Below, one piece after another: positions 8,061 to 17,370 of a DNA stretch of 26,930 bases (the first letter of the stretch is position 1; each line of letters starts with the position of its first letter). A program made the position numbers and the translations under genes. The stretch lies in contig DATDDB010000008.1 in the NCBI GenBank assembly GCA_036524005.1, forward strand, positions 1 to 26,930, given 5' to 3'. Under the pieces are notes generated by a model. It was not told where the DNA came from, ran no database searches, and saw nothing but the letters and a program-made list of their open reading frames with translations. This DNA is from DATDDB01 sp036524005 (GTDB lineage: Bacteria > Pseudomonadota > Gammaproteobacteria > Burkholderiales > Gallionellaceae).

Positions 8061-9089
8061 ATGAAAATCTCGAGCGAAGACCTGCCGCGCCATCTTGCCC
8101 AGGGACTGGCCCCGCTGTATGTGATCCATGGCGAGGCGCTGCTGCTGTCCATCGAGGCGGCGGACTCCATCCGTGCTGCGGCGCGCGCATCCGGCTTCGA
8201 GGAGCGCGAGGTGCTCACCGCCGAGCAGGGCTTCAAGTGGTCCGAATTGCGCAACAGCGCGCAGAGCCTTTCGCTCTTCTCCTCGCGCAAGCTGGTGGAA
8301 CTGCGCATCCCGTCGGGCAAGCCCGGCATGGAGGGCGCGCAGGCGATACAGGATTATTGCGAGCAGCTCAACGCGGACACCGTGACCATCGTCACCCTGC
8401 CCAGGCTGGACAAGACCACCCAGAACAGCAAGTGGTTTTCAGCGCTGGCTGAGCATGGCGTGGTCATGGCCAACGACGAGATTGCGCTCAATGCACTGCC
8501 GGACTGGATTGCAGGCCGCCTGCAGCGGCAGGGCCAGAGCGCCGACCGCGACACGCTGCGCTTTCTTGCCGAGCGCGTGGAGGGCAACCTGCTTGCAGCC
8601 TACCAGGAGATACAGAAGCTGGCGCTGCTGTTTCCGGCCGGAGCGCTCTCCTTCGAGCAGGTGAAGGATGCGGTGATGGATGTGGCGCGCTATGATGTGT
8701 TCAAGCTGTCCGAAGCCATGCTGGCCGGGGATGCAGCGCGCTTTGCGCGCATACTCGAAGGCCTGCGCGCCGAGGGCGAGGCAACGGTGCTAATCCTGTG
8801 GTCGCTGTCGGAGGACATCCGCGCGCTCGCCCGGGTGTCGCGCGCAACCCAGCGCGGCGGCAATCTGGCCGGCGCGCTGCGCGATGCGCGCGTCTGGGGC
8901 GTGCGCCAGAAGCTGGTGGAGCGCGCCGTGCGGCGCTTCACCCCCGTCATGGCCGAGCGCGCCCTGCGCAGGACGGCGCACATCGACAAGATCATCAAGG
9001 GCCTGCGCGACGGCGATGCCTGGGACGAATTGCTGCAGTTGGGTGTGCGCTGCGCGCGCGCCGGGATGGCGGGAGCAGCCCGAACATGA
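8061..9089 (+). CDS. holA: DNA polymerase III subunit delta
   Basis: Clamp-loader delta subunit, which opens the beta sliding clamp. 342 residues, against 343 in E. coli. The N-terminal domain reads LYVIHGEALLLSIEAADSIR (about 17-36), the middle has VVMANDEIALNALPDWIAGR and LAERVEGNLLAAYQEIQKLA, and the C-terminal collar-type helices include LRRTAHIDKIIKGLRDGDAW. As expected for delta it has no Walker A motif. It follows lptE by 3 nt, and its stop overlaps the cutA start (ATGA), implying coupled translation. Confidence 0.95.
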   Translation: MKISSEDLPRHLAQGLAPLYVIHGEALLLSIEAADSIRAAARASGFEEREVLTAEQGFKWSELRNSAQSLSLFSSRKLVELRIPSGKPGMEGAQAIQDYCEQLNADTVTIVTLPRLDKTTQNSKWFSALAEHGVVMANDEIALNALPDWIAGRLQRQGQSADRDTLRFLAERVEGNLLAAYQEIQKLALLFPAGALSFEQVKDAVMDVARYDVFKLSEAMLAGDAARFARILEGLRAEGEATVLILWSLSEDIRALARVSRATQRGGNLAGALRDARVWGVRQKLVERAVRRFTPVMAERALRRTAHIDKIIKGLRDGDAWDELLQLGVRCARAGMAGAART

Positions 9090-9439
9090 GCAATCTTCCC
9101 ATGGGCGGCGCTGAAATTGGCCCGTTGCTGCTTGTGCTGACCAACCTGCCAGACCAGGCCAGCGCCCAGCGCCTGGCCAGTGCGCTGGTGGAACAGCATG
9201 CTGCCGCATGCGTAAACATCCTGGCGCCGTGCACTTCGATGTATCGCTGGCAAGGCAAGCTGGAGTCTGCGAGTGAGGTGCCGCTGCTGATCAAGACCAC
9301 CCGTGCAGCGTATCCGCGGCTCGAAGCACTCGTCCGCGAACACCATCCTTACGAACTTCCGGAGATTATTGCTGTCCCTGTAGAGACCGGCTTGACCGGC
9401 TACCTGCAATGGGTGGCGCAGGAGACGAGAACGACATGA
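9086..9439 (+). CDS. cutA: Divalent-cation tolerance protein CutA
   Basis: A 117-residue protein of the trimeric CutA1 family. It shows LLLVLTNLPDQASAQRLASA, an AAACVNIL segment, the strongly conserved YRWQGKLE, PLLIKTT, and HPYELPEIIAVPV near the C terminus. Known members bind copper and other divalent ions and are linked to metal tolerance; the molecular role remains unclear. ATG 9086 overlaps the holA stop (ATGA), and its own stop overlaps the dsbD start (ATGA). The reading frame extends further upstream, but that part is a shadow of holA. A cutA-dsbD pair is also found in E. coli. Confidence 0.94.
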   Translation: MSNLPMGGAEIGPLLLVLTNLPDQASAQRLASALVEQHAAACVNILAPCTSMYRWQGKLESASEVPLLIKTTRAAYPRLEALVREHHPYELPEIIAVPVETGLTGYLQWVAQETRTT

Positions 9440-11280
9440 AGACGATGCGACTATTCTTTTTGCTGCTGTGCCTGGCACCGCTTGCTCATGCGGACGGCTT
9501 CCTCGACAAGGTATCGCCGTTTGGCTCCAGGCAACCCACGTTTCTGGAACCTGACAAGGCATTTGGCCTGGAGATCGAGGTGCAGGATTCACAAACCCTG
9601 ATCGCCAGCTTCAGGGTCACCCCGGAATACTATTTGTACCGCAACAAGGTCGAGTTCCATGTTGCGCAGCCTGGCGTCAAGATTGCCCAGGTGTCCATGC
9701 CCAAGGGCGAGTTCAAGCACGACGCCAATTTCGGGGACATGGAAGTTTTCCATCAGCCGTTCCAGGCAAAAATCTTGCTGGACCGAACCAGCAAGGCGGC
9801 CCAGTCCATCACTTTGCAGGCCACCTACCAGGGGTGCAGCGAAAATGGGCTGTGCTATCCCCCGATCAACAAGACGATCAAGGTAGACCTTCCCGCGGCC
9901 GGCTCGGCTGCCACTCCCCCGGCAGCTGCGGACTCCCAGCCGCCGGCCGGAAAGGCTACATTGCCGTCCGCACAGGCCGGGCCTGAAAACGATAACTCGC
10001 AAATCGCCAAGCTGTTCAAGCAGGGCAATTTCTGGCTGATCGTCTCCATGTTCTTCGTCTTCGGCCTGGGGCTTGCCTTCACCCCTTGCTGTTTCCCGAT
10101 GGTGCCGATCCTGTCCGGCATCATCGTCGGGCGCGGCCACAAGATCACGCACATGCACGGCTTCATTCTTTCGCTGGCCTATGTGCTGGGGATTGCCGTC
10201 ATAGAAGCCGCGGCGGGCGTGGTTGCCGGCCTGTCCGGAACGCTGCTGTCGAATGCGCTGCATACCCCCTGGGTGCTCGGCGGTTTTGCCGCCATCTTCG
10301 TGCTGCTGTCGCTTTCCATGTTCGGCTTCTACGAACTGCAGCTTCCCACTGCGCTGCAAAGCCGCCTGACCGGAGCGAGCAACAAGCTGCATGGCGGCCA
10401 CATCACGGGCGTCTTCGTGATGGGCGCGTTGTCCGCGGTCATCGTCAGCGCCTGCGTCGGCCCTGCGCTGGCCGGGGCGCTTCTGTACATCAGCCAGACG
10501 CGCGATGCCGCCCTCGGCGGCGCGGCGCTGTTCTGCATGGGCCTGGGGCAGGGCGTTCCCCTGCTGGTAATCGGCGCTTCCGCCGGCACGCTGCTGCCCA
10601 AGGTGGGTGCCTGGATGGAATCGGTCAAGCGCTTTTTCGGCGTGCTGCTGCTGGCGGTCGCCATCTGGCTGATTGCCCCGCTGATCCCGCTCAGCGCGCA
10701 GATGCTGCTGTGGGCTGCGCTGTTGATCTTCTCCGCCATATTCCTGCACGCGCTGGATGCCTTGCCGCACAATGCCAGTCATTGGCATAAATTCTGGAAG
10801 GGCATGGGCATCATCACGCTGCTGGTCGGCGTTGCCTACCTGGTGGGCGCACTGTCCGGCGCGAACGACGTCCTGCGCCCCCTGGGCATGATAGGCAGCG
10901 CCCAGGCCGACACCTCCGCGCGGCTCAAATTTACCCGGGTCAAAAGCGTGGCCGAGCTGGACGCCCGCATCGCCCAGGCAGGCGGCAAATTCGTGATGCT
11001 GGATTTTTATGCCGACTGGTGCGTTTCCTGCAAGGAAATGGAGCGCTATACCTTCTCGGACGCCAAAGTGCGGGCCAAGCTGAAGAACGCCCTGTTGCTG
11101 CAGGCTGATGTCACCGCCAACAGCGCGGATGACAAGGCCCTGCTGGCGCGTTTCCAGTTATTCGGCCCGCCCGCCACCCTATTCTTCGACCAAAAAGGCC
11201 GGGAACAATCCGACTTCCGCGTCATCGGCTACCAGAACACCGAACAATTCCTGCAATCGCTGCAAGCCGCCGGTTTGTAA
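9436..11280 (+). CDS. dsbD: Thiol:disulfide interchange protein DsbD
   Basis: Carries electrons from cytoplasmic thioredoxin across the inner membrane to periplasmic DsbC/DsbG and cytochrome-c maturation proteins. All three parts are present in 614 residues. Signal peptide is about 1-19. The periplasmic alpha domain has its redox pair Cys134/Cys140 (YQGCSENGLCYPP). The eight-segment beta domain has its pair near Cys218/219 (FTPCCFPMVPILSG) and Cys340 (VSACVGPALAG). The C-terminal thioredoxin-like gamma domain has DWCVSCKEME (Cys529/Cys532). A Pro/Ala-rich linker spans about 153-185. ATG 9436 overlaps the cutA stop. It is the last gene of the leuS chain. Confidence 0.97.
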   Translation: MKTMRLFFLLLCLAPLAHADGFLDKVSPFGSRQPTFLEPDKAFGLEIEVQDSQTLIASFRVTPEYYLYRNKVEFHVAQPGVKIAQVSMPKGEFKHDANFGDMEVFHQPFQAKILLDRTSKAAQSITLQATYQGCSENGLCYPPINKTIKVDLPAAGSAATPPAAADSQPPAGKATLPSAQAGPENDNSQIAKLFKQGNFWLIVSMFFVFGLGLAFTPCCFPMVPILSGIIVGRGHKITHMHGFILSLAYVLGIAVIEAAAGVVAGLSGTLLSNALHTPWVLGGFAAIFVLLSLSMFGFYELQLPTALQSRLTGASNKLHGGHITGVFVMGALSAVIVSACVGPALAGALLYISQTRDAALGGAALFCMGLGQGVPLLVIGASAGTLLPKVGAWMESVKRFFGVLLLAVAIWLIAPLIPLSAQMLLWAALLIFSAIFLHALDALPHNASHWHKFWKGMGIITLLVGVAYLVGALSGANDVLRPLGMIGSAQADTSARLKFTRVKSVAELDARIAQAGGKFVMLDFYADWCVSCKEMERYTFSDAKVRAKLKNALLLQADVTANSADDKALLARFQLFGPPATLFFDQKGREQSDFRVIGYQNTEQFLQSLQAAGL

Positions 11281-11319
11281 AGCCTTTTTGCCGATTCCGG
11301 CAATAATTCCAGCCAACTC

Positions 11320-11348
11320 TGGACAATTTACCTTAATTTAGGCAGAAT
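11320..11348 (+). promoter_or_regulatory. Candidate promoter for the aroQ-accBC operon
   Basis: TGGACA (11320-11325), a 17-bp spacer and CAGAAT (11343-11348) fit sigma-70 spacing, with five and four consensus matches. Transcription would start around 11354-11356, at or next to the aroQ ATG (11356), and there is no good ribosome site between, so the message may be leaderless. Confidence 0.45.
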
Positions 11349-11355
11349 TCGCCCC

Positions 11356-11793
11356 ATGAAAAACGTGCTCGTCCTTCATGGACCCAACCTGAATATGCTT
11401 GGCACCCGCGAGCCGGACGTCTATGGCCGTGTCACGTTGGACGAAATTAACCGCAATTTGCATGAGTTGGCTGCAAAAAGCAAAATTAAGCTTGCCGACT
11501 ACCAGAGCAATTCCGAATCGGCCCTGGTCGACCGCGTTCAGCAGGCCCGCGCCGATGGCGTGGATTTCATCATCATCAACCCGGCGGCTTTCACCCACAC
11601 CAGTGTCGCCCTGCGCGATGCCTTGGCCGCCGTCGCCATTCCTTTTATCGAAGTGCATCTGTCCAATGTGTTTGCACGCGAAGCCTTCCGCAAGGAATCC
11701 TACTTTTCCGACCATGCGGTCGGCGTCATCAGCGGCCTGGGGGCCGCCGGTTACGAATTCGCCGTGCAATTCGCGCTGCAACACCCCGCCTAG
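11356..11793 (+). CDS. aroQ: 3-dehydroquinate dehydratase, type II
   Basis: Third step of the shikimate pathway: 3-dehydroquinate to 3-dehydroshikimate. The 145-residue dodecamer-forming type II enzyme is recognised by VLVLHGPNLNMLGTREPDVY with the catalytic Arg18/Tyr23 region, IIINPAAFTHTSVALRDAL with the active-site His, and EVHLSNVFAREAFRKESYFS. It opens the conserved aroQ-accB-accC cluster; accB begins 11 nt after its stop. No convincing ribosome site precedes the ATG. Confidence 0.97.
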   Translation: MKNVLVLHGPNLNMLGTREPDVYGRVTLDEINRNLHELAAKSKIKLADYQSNSESALVDRVQQARADGVDFIIINPAAFTHTSVALRDALAAVAIPFIEVHLSNVFAREAFRKESYFSDHAVGVISGLGAAGYEFAVQFALQHPA

Positions 11794-11804
11794 GAGCCTG
11801 AATT

Positions 11805-12260
11805 ATGGATTTACGCAAACTCAAGACCCTGATTGAACTGGTTGAAAGCTCGGGCATCGCCGAGCTGGAAATCAGCGAGGGCGAAGAGCGGGTACGCATC
11901 ACCCGCACTGGCGCTCAAGCCGCCATGCAGCAAGTTTACGCCCCCGTCCCGCATGCTGCCGCCCCCAGCGCGGCGGCCGCGCCTGCAGCCGCGCCAGCAC
12001 CGGCAGCCCAGCCCCCGGCGATTGAAGGGCATGTGATCAAATCGCCCATGGTCGGTTCCTTCTACCGTTCCGCCTCCCCCGGCGCCAAGCCCTTCGTGGA
12101 TGTCGGCCAGAGCGTGAATTCCGGCGACACCCTGTGCATCATCGAGGCCATGAAGCTGCTGAATGAAATCGAAACCGACAAGGCGGGCGTCATCAAGGCC
12201 ATCCTGGTCGAGAACGGCCAGCCGGTGGAATTCGGCCAGCCCCTCTTCATCATCGGCTGA
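11805..12260 (+). CDS. accB: Biotin carboxyl carrier protein of acetyl-CoA carboxylase
   Basis: Carries biotin between the carboxylase and transferase halves of acetyl-CoA carboxylase in fatty-acid synthesis. 151 residues (E. coli 156): an N-terminal helical part (MDLRKLKTLIELVESSGIAE), an Ala/Pro-rich flexible linker at about 47-72, and a C-terminal biotinyl domain with EAMKL, the biotinylated lysine being Lys117. GAGCC lies upstream as a modest ribosome site. accC follows immediately. Confidence 0.97.
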   Translation: MDLRKLKTLIELVESSGIAELEISEGEERVRITRTGAQAAMQQVYAPVPHAAAPSAAAAPAAAPAPAAQPPAIEGHVIKSPMVGSFYRSASPGAKPFVDVGQSVNSGDTLCIIEAMKLLNEIETDKAGVIKAILVENGQPVEFGQPLFIIG

Positions 12261-12313
12261 CCATGTTCGACCGCAAAGGCCGCCCGGCTGCCAAGCCCGA
12301 GAAACCGCCCGTC

Positions 12314-13672
12314 ATGTTCGAAAAAATCCTAATCGCCAACCGCGGGGAAATCGCCCTGCGCATCCAGCGCGCCTGCCGCGAAATGGGCATCAAGACTGTT
12401 GCCGTCCACTCCGAGGCCGACGCCGACGCCAAATACGTCAAGCTGGCCGACGAGTCGGTGTGCATCGGCCCCGCTCCCTCAAACCAGAGCTACCTGCATA
12501 TACCGGCCATCATCAGCGCCGCTGAAGTGACCGATGCTCAGGCCATCCACCCCGGCTATGGCTTCCTCTCGGAAAATGCCGACTTCGCCGAGCGCGTGGA
12601 AAAGAGCGGCTTCGTGTTCATCGGCCCGCGTGCCGAGACCATCCGCCTGATGGGCGACAAGGTATCCGCCAAGAACGCCATGAATAAGGCCGGTGTGCCC
12701 TGCGTGCCCGGCGTGGACGGCGCGTTGCCGGCCGACCCGGCCGAGATCATCAAGATCGCTCGCACCATCGGCTATCCGGTGATCATCAAGGCGGCCGGCG
12801 GCGGCGGCGGCCGCGGCATGCGCGTGGTGCATACCGAGGCAGCGCTGCTCAATGCCGTGACCATGACCCGCACCGAGGCCCAGGCCGCCTTCAACAATCC
12901 CATGGTGTACATGGAAAAGTTCCTGGAGAACCCGCGCCATATCGAGTTCCAGGTGCTGGCCGACCAGCATGGCAACGCGGTCTATCTGGGCGAACGCGAC
13001 TGCTCCATGCAGCGCCGCCACCAGAAGATCATCGAGGAAGCACCTGCTCCCCTGCTCAACACCAAGCTGCGCGACAGGATCGGCGAGCGTTGCGCTGAAG
13101 CCTGCCGCAAGATCGGCTACCGCGGCGCCGGCACGTTCGAATTCCTGTACGAGAACGGCGAGTTCTTTTTCATTGAAATGAACACCCGCGTGCAGGTCGA
13201 ACACCCGGTCAGCGAAATGATTACCGGCATCGACATCGTACAGCAGCAGATCCGCGTGGCCGCGGGCGAAAGGCTGAGCTTTAAACAGAAGGACATTGTG
13301 TTCAAGGGCCACGCCATCGAATGCCGCATCAATGCCGAGCACCCCTATAAATTCATCCCGTCGCCCGGCCGCATCACCACCTGGCACCCGCCTGGCGGCC
13401 CCGGCATCCGCGTGGATTCGCACGTGTATGCGAATTATTTCGTGCCGCCGAATTACGATTCCATGATAGGCAAGGTCATCGCCTACGGCGACACACGCGA
13501 GCAGGCCATGGCGCGCATGCGCATCGCGCTTTCGGAAATGGCGGTGGAAGGCATCGAAACCAACATCCCGCTGCATCAGGAATTGATGCTGGACGCAGCC
13601 TTCAAGCGAGGCGGCACCAGCATTCATTATCTGGAACAAAAGCTGGCCGAGCGCACCATCACCAAGAAGTAA
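12314..13672 (+). CDS. accC: Biotin carboxylase subunit of acetyl-CoA carboxylase
   Basis: ATP-dependent carboxylation of biotin on AccB. The frame is open from ATG 12263, only 2 nt after accB, but start 12314 (MFEKILIANRGEIALR) is chosen because it reproduces the family N terminus and numbering: Lys159 in KAAGGGGGRGM and Glu288 in EMNTRVQVEHP then match E. coli AccC. This gives 452 residues (E. coli 449). ATP-grasp and C-terminal domains are complete. The extra 17 residues from 12263 are Lys/Pro-rich and could be translated through coupling to accB; neither start has a strong ribosome site. Confidence 0.96.
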   Translation: MFEKILIANRGEIALRIQRACREMGIKTVAVHSEADADAKYVKLADESVCIGPAPSNQSYLHIPAIISAAEVTDAQAIHPGYGFLSENADFAERVEKSGFVFIGPRAETIRLMGDKVSAKNAMNKAGVPCVPGVDGALPADPAEIIKIARTIGYPVIIKAAGGGGGRGMRVVHTEAALLNAVTMTRTEAQAAFNNPMVYMEKFLENPRHIEFQVLADQHGNAVYLGERDCSMQRRHQKIIEEAPAPLLNTKLRDRIGERCAEACRKIGYRGAGTFEFLYENGEFFFIEMNTRVQVEHPVSEMITGIDIVQQQIRVAAGERLSFKQKDIVFKGHAIECRINAEHPYKFIPSPGRITTWHPPGGPGIRVDSHVYANYFVPPNYDSMIGKVIAYGDTREQAMARMRIALSEMAVEGIETNIPLHQELMLDAAFKRGGTSIHYLEQKLAERTITKK

Positions 13673-13681
13673 GGTTCAGAT

Positions 13682-14575
13682 ATGAGTTGGCTCACGCTCA
13701 CCGTGGAAGCCGATGCCAGCGTGGCTGACAGCCTGAGCGAGGCGCTGCTGGAGCTGGGCGCACTGTCGGTGGATGTGCACGACGCCGAAGCCGGCACGAC
13801 CAGCGAGCAGCCGGTTTTCGGCGAGCCGGATCAGCCGCCGCCCTCGCTCTGGGCGCACAACCTCATTACCGCCCTGTTCCCCGAGGATGCGCCGGTGGAG
13901 GAGCTTCTGCGCCGGGCGGCTGAGGCCGCCGGGCTGAAGGAATTGCCGCGCCACCGCATCGAGGCCCTGCAGGACAATGACTGGGTGCGCCTGACCCAGG
14001 CGCAATTCGACCCGATCCGCATCTCCGAACGCCTGTGGATCGTGCCGACCTGGCACACCCCCACCGACCCGGCGGCGATCAACATCGTGCTCGACCCCGG
14101 CCTGGCCTTCGGCACCGGCAGCCATCCCACCACGCAATTGTGCCTGCGCTGGCTGGATGCCAATCTTGAGCGCGGCGAACGCGTGCTGGATTATGGCTGC
14201 GGCTCGGGCATTCTGGCCATCGCCGCGATGAAACTCGGTGCGGCCTCCGTGGTTGGCGTGGATCTCGACCCGCAGGCCATCCAGGCCAGCCGCGACAATG
14301 CTGTCGCCAACCGCGTCGTGGCGCATTTTTACCTGCCCGATGAAGCGCCCTCATTCCAGGCCGATGTGGTGGTTGCCAACATACTCACCAATCCGCTAAG
14401 ACTGCTGGCACCTCTTTTGGCCGGCTGCACCCGGGCAGGCGGGCAGATCGTGCTCTCCGGCATACTCAGCGCGCAGGCCGATGAAATCCGTCAGGTGTAT
14501 GGCCAGTGGTTTGACTTCAACCCGCCTATTGTGGAAGATGGCTGGGTCTGTTTGTCCGGCACAAAGCAGCGATGA
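13682..14575 (+). CDS. prmA: Ribosomal protein L11 methyltransferase
   Basis: SAM-dependent enzyme that trimethylates ribosomal protein L11. 297 residues (E. coli 293). The N-terminal substrate-recognition domain starts MSWLTLTVEADAS. The Rossmann domain has IVLDPGLAFGTGSHPTTQL, motif I VLDYGCGSGILAIAAMKLG beginning at residue 168, GVDLDPQAIQASRDNA and VVANILTNPLRLLAPLL. AAGG precedes ATG 13682. It sits 9 nt after accC, and its stop overlaps the next start (ATGA). Confidence 0.97.
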   Translation: MSWLTLTVEADASVADSLSEALLELGALSVDVHDAEAGTTSEQPVFGEPDQPPPSLWAHNLITALFPEDAPVEELLRRAAEAAGLKELPRHRIEALQDNDWVRLTQAQFDPIRISERLWIVPTWHTPTDPAAINIVLDPGLAFGTGSHPTTQLCLRWLDANLERGERVLDYGCGSGILAIAAMKLGAASVVGVDLDPQAIQASRDNAVANRVVAHFYLPDEAPSFQADVVVANILTNPLRLLAPLLAGCTRAGGQIVLSGILSAQADEIRQVYGQWFDFNPPIVEDGWVCLSGTKQR

Positions 14576-15384
14576 CCACCACCACCCAATGTCCCGCGTG
14601 CGGCACCCGGTTCAAGGCCACCCAGGCACAGCTGGAGGCCTATCACGGCATGGTGCGCTGCGGCCACTGCCATGCTGCCTTTGATGCCATTGAAAACCGC
14701 ACCAGCAGCGAATCCAGCCCCCAGCTGAACCTGCCCATCGTGCTGGAGGATTTTACGCCGCTGCTCGAAACGCCGGATGCCGCGGATACCATCGATTTGA
14801 CGGAAGCCCTGCCCGCGGACAACCCCGCCGTGCATGCATCACATACGGCCCGGGAAACGGCACCCGGCAAAGAGCAAATCTGGCGCCCTACTCCTGAGAC
14901 AAAAGAACCCCGCCGCACCTGGCCCTGGTCCGTAGCCAGCTCCCTGCTGCTGGCAGTCCTGCTGGCACAGGCCGTATATCTGTTCCGCGTTGAGCTGGCC
15001 GCACGTCTCCCCGGCCTCAAGCCTGCCCTGGTTGCCGCCTGCGCCCGGCTGCACTGCGAGGTTCCCTTGCCGCGCAACATCGAATTAATCAGCATCGAGT
15101 CTTCCAACCTGGAAACAGACCCTTCCCAGCCCGGCATCATTACCCTGAGCATCACCCTGCGCAATATGGCGTCCTATGTCCAGGCCTACCCCAACCTGGA
15201 GCTCACGCTCACCGACTTCAATGACTCGCCCGTGGGGCGGCGCCTGCTCCGCCCCGGAGAATACCTCAAGGACGCCGCCGATGAAAAAACCGGCCTGGCA
15301 GCCAACCGCGAAAACAGCATACGCCTCGCCATAGACGCTTCCAGCCTTAAGGCGGCAGGTTATCGTCTGTTTTTGGCATATTAG
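14572..15384 (+). CDS. DUF3426 zinc-ribbon membrane protein of unknown function
   Basis: 270 residues. An N-terminal zinc ribbon of the MJ0042 type has Cys7/Cys10 and Cys30/Cys33 (TTQCPACGTRFKATQAQ and GMVRCGHCHAAFDA). An acidic, low-complexity linker follows, then one transmembrane segment (about 118-138, WPWSVASSLLLAVLLAQAVY), and a C-terminal DUF3426 domain (NLETDPSQPGIITLSITLRN, LTLTDFNDSPVGRRLLRPGE). The ribbon would be cytoplasmic and DUF3426 periplasmic. No function is established. Its 4-bp overlap with prmA is a common arrangement in betaproteobacteria. No terminator is seen after it; the glycine riboswitch promoter follows about 40 nt later. Confidence 0.88.
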   Translation: MTTTTQCPACGTRFKATQAQLEAYHGMVRCGHCHAAFDAIENRTSSESSPQLNLPIVLEDFTPLLETPDAADTIDLTEALPADNPAVHASHTARETAPGKEQIWRPTPETKEPRRTWPWSVASSLLLAVLLAQAVYLFRVELAARLPGLKPALVAACARLHCEVPLPRNIELISIESSNLETDPSQPGIITLSITLRNMASYVQAYPNLELTLTDFNDSPVGRRLLRPGEYLKDAADEKTGLAANRENSIRLAIDASSLKAAGYRLFLAY

Positions 15385-15426
15385 TCCGAATTTGCGCTGC
15401 ACCTTCCTCCGCACGCCAACTTCCGG

Positions 15427-15432
15427 TATAGT
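15427..15432 (+). promoter_or_regulatory. -10 element of the gcv operon promoter
   Basis: TATAGT lies about 7-8 bp before the likely 5' end of the glycine riboswitch. The -35 region (TTCCTC at 15404-15409, 17-bp spacing) is poor, so an activator may be needed. Confidence 0.5.
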
Positions 15433-15444
15433 TTTGCCTGCCGT

Positions 15445-15622
15445 CAAGACCAGTGGGAGAGCGTGCTCCCAAGTGCACCGCCGAAGGCGCAATACCCGTA
15501 ACCGCTCAGGCCAAAGAACCGCTGGATCAGGCAAATCTGGAGAGTGTCAGTTGATTAATCGCTGACCACCGAAGGGGCACCCGGCTTCCGCCGCAATCTC
15601 TCAGGTACCAAGGACAGATGGG
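15445..15622 (+). promoter_or_regulatory. Tandem glycine riboswitch
   Basis: Two consecutive glycine aptamers. Aptamer 1 (about 15450-15525) closes with CCAGTGG/CCGCTGG and contains GGGAGAGCG, GCACCGCCGAAGGCGCAA and GCTCAGGCCAAAGAACCGC. After a short linker, aptamer 2 (about 15534-15620) closes with ATCTG/CAGAT and contains CTGGAGAGTG, CACCGAAGGGGCA and TCTCAGGTACCAAGGACAG. An intrinsic terminator abuts its 3' end. In this family, glycine binding normally prevents termination and turns on glycine-cleavage genes, which are exactly the genes downstream. Confidence 0.95.
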
Positions 15623-15658
15623 GCGCAGCACGCAACCGTGCTGCGCCCTTTTTCTTTT
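15621..15658 (+). terminator. Riboswitch-controlled intrinsic terminator
   Basis: A perfect 12-bp stem (GGGCGCAGCACG, loop CAAC, CGTGCTGCGCCC, 15621-15648) is followed by TTTTTCTTTT. It begins at the last paired bases of glycine aptamer 2 and ends 12 nt before the gcvT ATG, so it is the probable expression platform. Confidence 0.93.
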
Positions 15659-15670
15659 AGGAACCGTGAT

Positions 15671-16813
<1,143 letters not shown>

Positions 16814-16816
<3 letters not shown>

Positions 16817-16958
16817 AAAACTGCTGCGCTCGACATAACTTTGTTGCTCAACGGCTCGGAATGCTCATTTACTCCCATGTAAACTCCGCTTCCTCACCGT
16901 TTCGCGCCGCGTTCTGTCTTCGCTCGCGACGTTTTTCCTTCTTGGTTCCGAGTTTTCA
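16814..16958 (+). repeat. Structured spacer element between gcvT and gcvH
   Basis: The 164-nt gap contains a core inverted repeat TTTAC-TCCCAT-GTAAA (16868-16883) flanked by CTC-rich sequence. Further out, CTCGGAA (16855-16861) pairs with TTCCGAG (16946-16952), and at the edges TGAAAAACT (16814-16822, starting with the gcvT stop codon) can pair with AGTTTTCA (16951-16958) with one bulge. The gcvH ribosome site AAAGGA lies beyond it. The layout parallels the element after gcvH. Family unknown; no open reading frame or promoter is convincing. Confidence 0.5.
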
Positions 16959-16980
16959 AATTTCTTAAAGGATTATTCAG

Positions 16981-17370
16981 ATGAGCAACCCGACCAATCT
17001 CAAATACACCGCCACCCACGAATGGGTCAAACTCGAGGCCGACGGCAGCGTCAGCGTCGGCATCACCCAGCATGCCCAGGAGCTGCTGGGCGACATGGTG
17101 TTCGTGGAATGTCCCGACAACGGCCGCAAGCTGAAGGCCGGCGAGGAATGCGCGGTGGTCGAGTCGGTCAAGGCAGCCGCCGACGTGTATGCCCCTGTCG
17201 CCGGAACCGTGACCGCAGCCAACGGCGAGCTCGACGGGGCCCCGCAAAAGCTCAACGAAGACCCATATGGCGCCTGGATCTTCAAGATGAAACCGGACAA
17301 TGCGGCTGACCTCGACAAGCTGATGGATGCGGCGGCCTATCAGGCGCATGTAGACAGCGAAGCCCACTAA
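16981..17370 (+). CDS. gcvH: Glycine cleavage system H protein
   Basis: Lipoyl carrier that shuttles the aminomethyl group between the P, T and L proteins. The 129 residues equal the usual length. Start MSNPTNLKYTATHEWVKLEA is typical. The lipoylation lysine is Lys64 in VVESVKAAADVYAP, and the C-terminal YGAWIFKMKPDN is conserved. An AAAGGA ribosome site precedes the ATG. It is separated from gcvT and gcvPA by unusually long spacers (164 and 166 nt), each carrying a structured element. Confidence 0.98.
   Translation: MSNPTNLKYTATHEWVKLEADGSVSVGITQHAQELLGDMVFVECPDNGRKLKAGEECAVVESVKAAADVYAPVAGTVTAANGELDGAPQKLNEDPYGAWIFKMKPDNAADLDKLMDAAAYQAHVDSEAH

Noticed and set aside
9589..10788. Minus-strand open frame of 399 codons opposite dsbD
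   Set aside because: Shadow of dsbD; rich in Gln, Arg, Gly and His, with no domain.
11286..11303. TTGCCG-ATTC-CGGCAA hairpin after dsbD as a terminator
   Set aside because: The T-run precedes rather than follows the stem on the plus strand, and no T-run follows it on the minus strand.
12479..13639. Minus-strand open frame of 386 codons opposite accC
   Set aside because: Shadow of a strongly conserved gene; no independent signals.
15638..15670. Upstream in-frame ATG for gcvT
   Set aside because: It lies inside the riboswitch terminator stem; the downstream ATG matches the family start.
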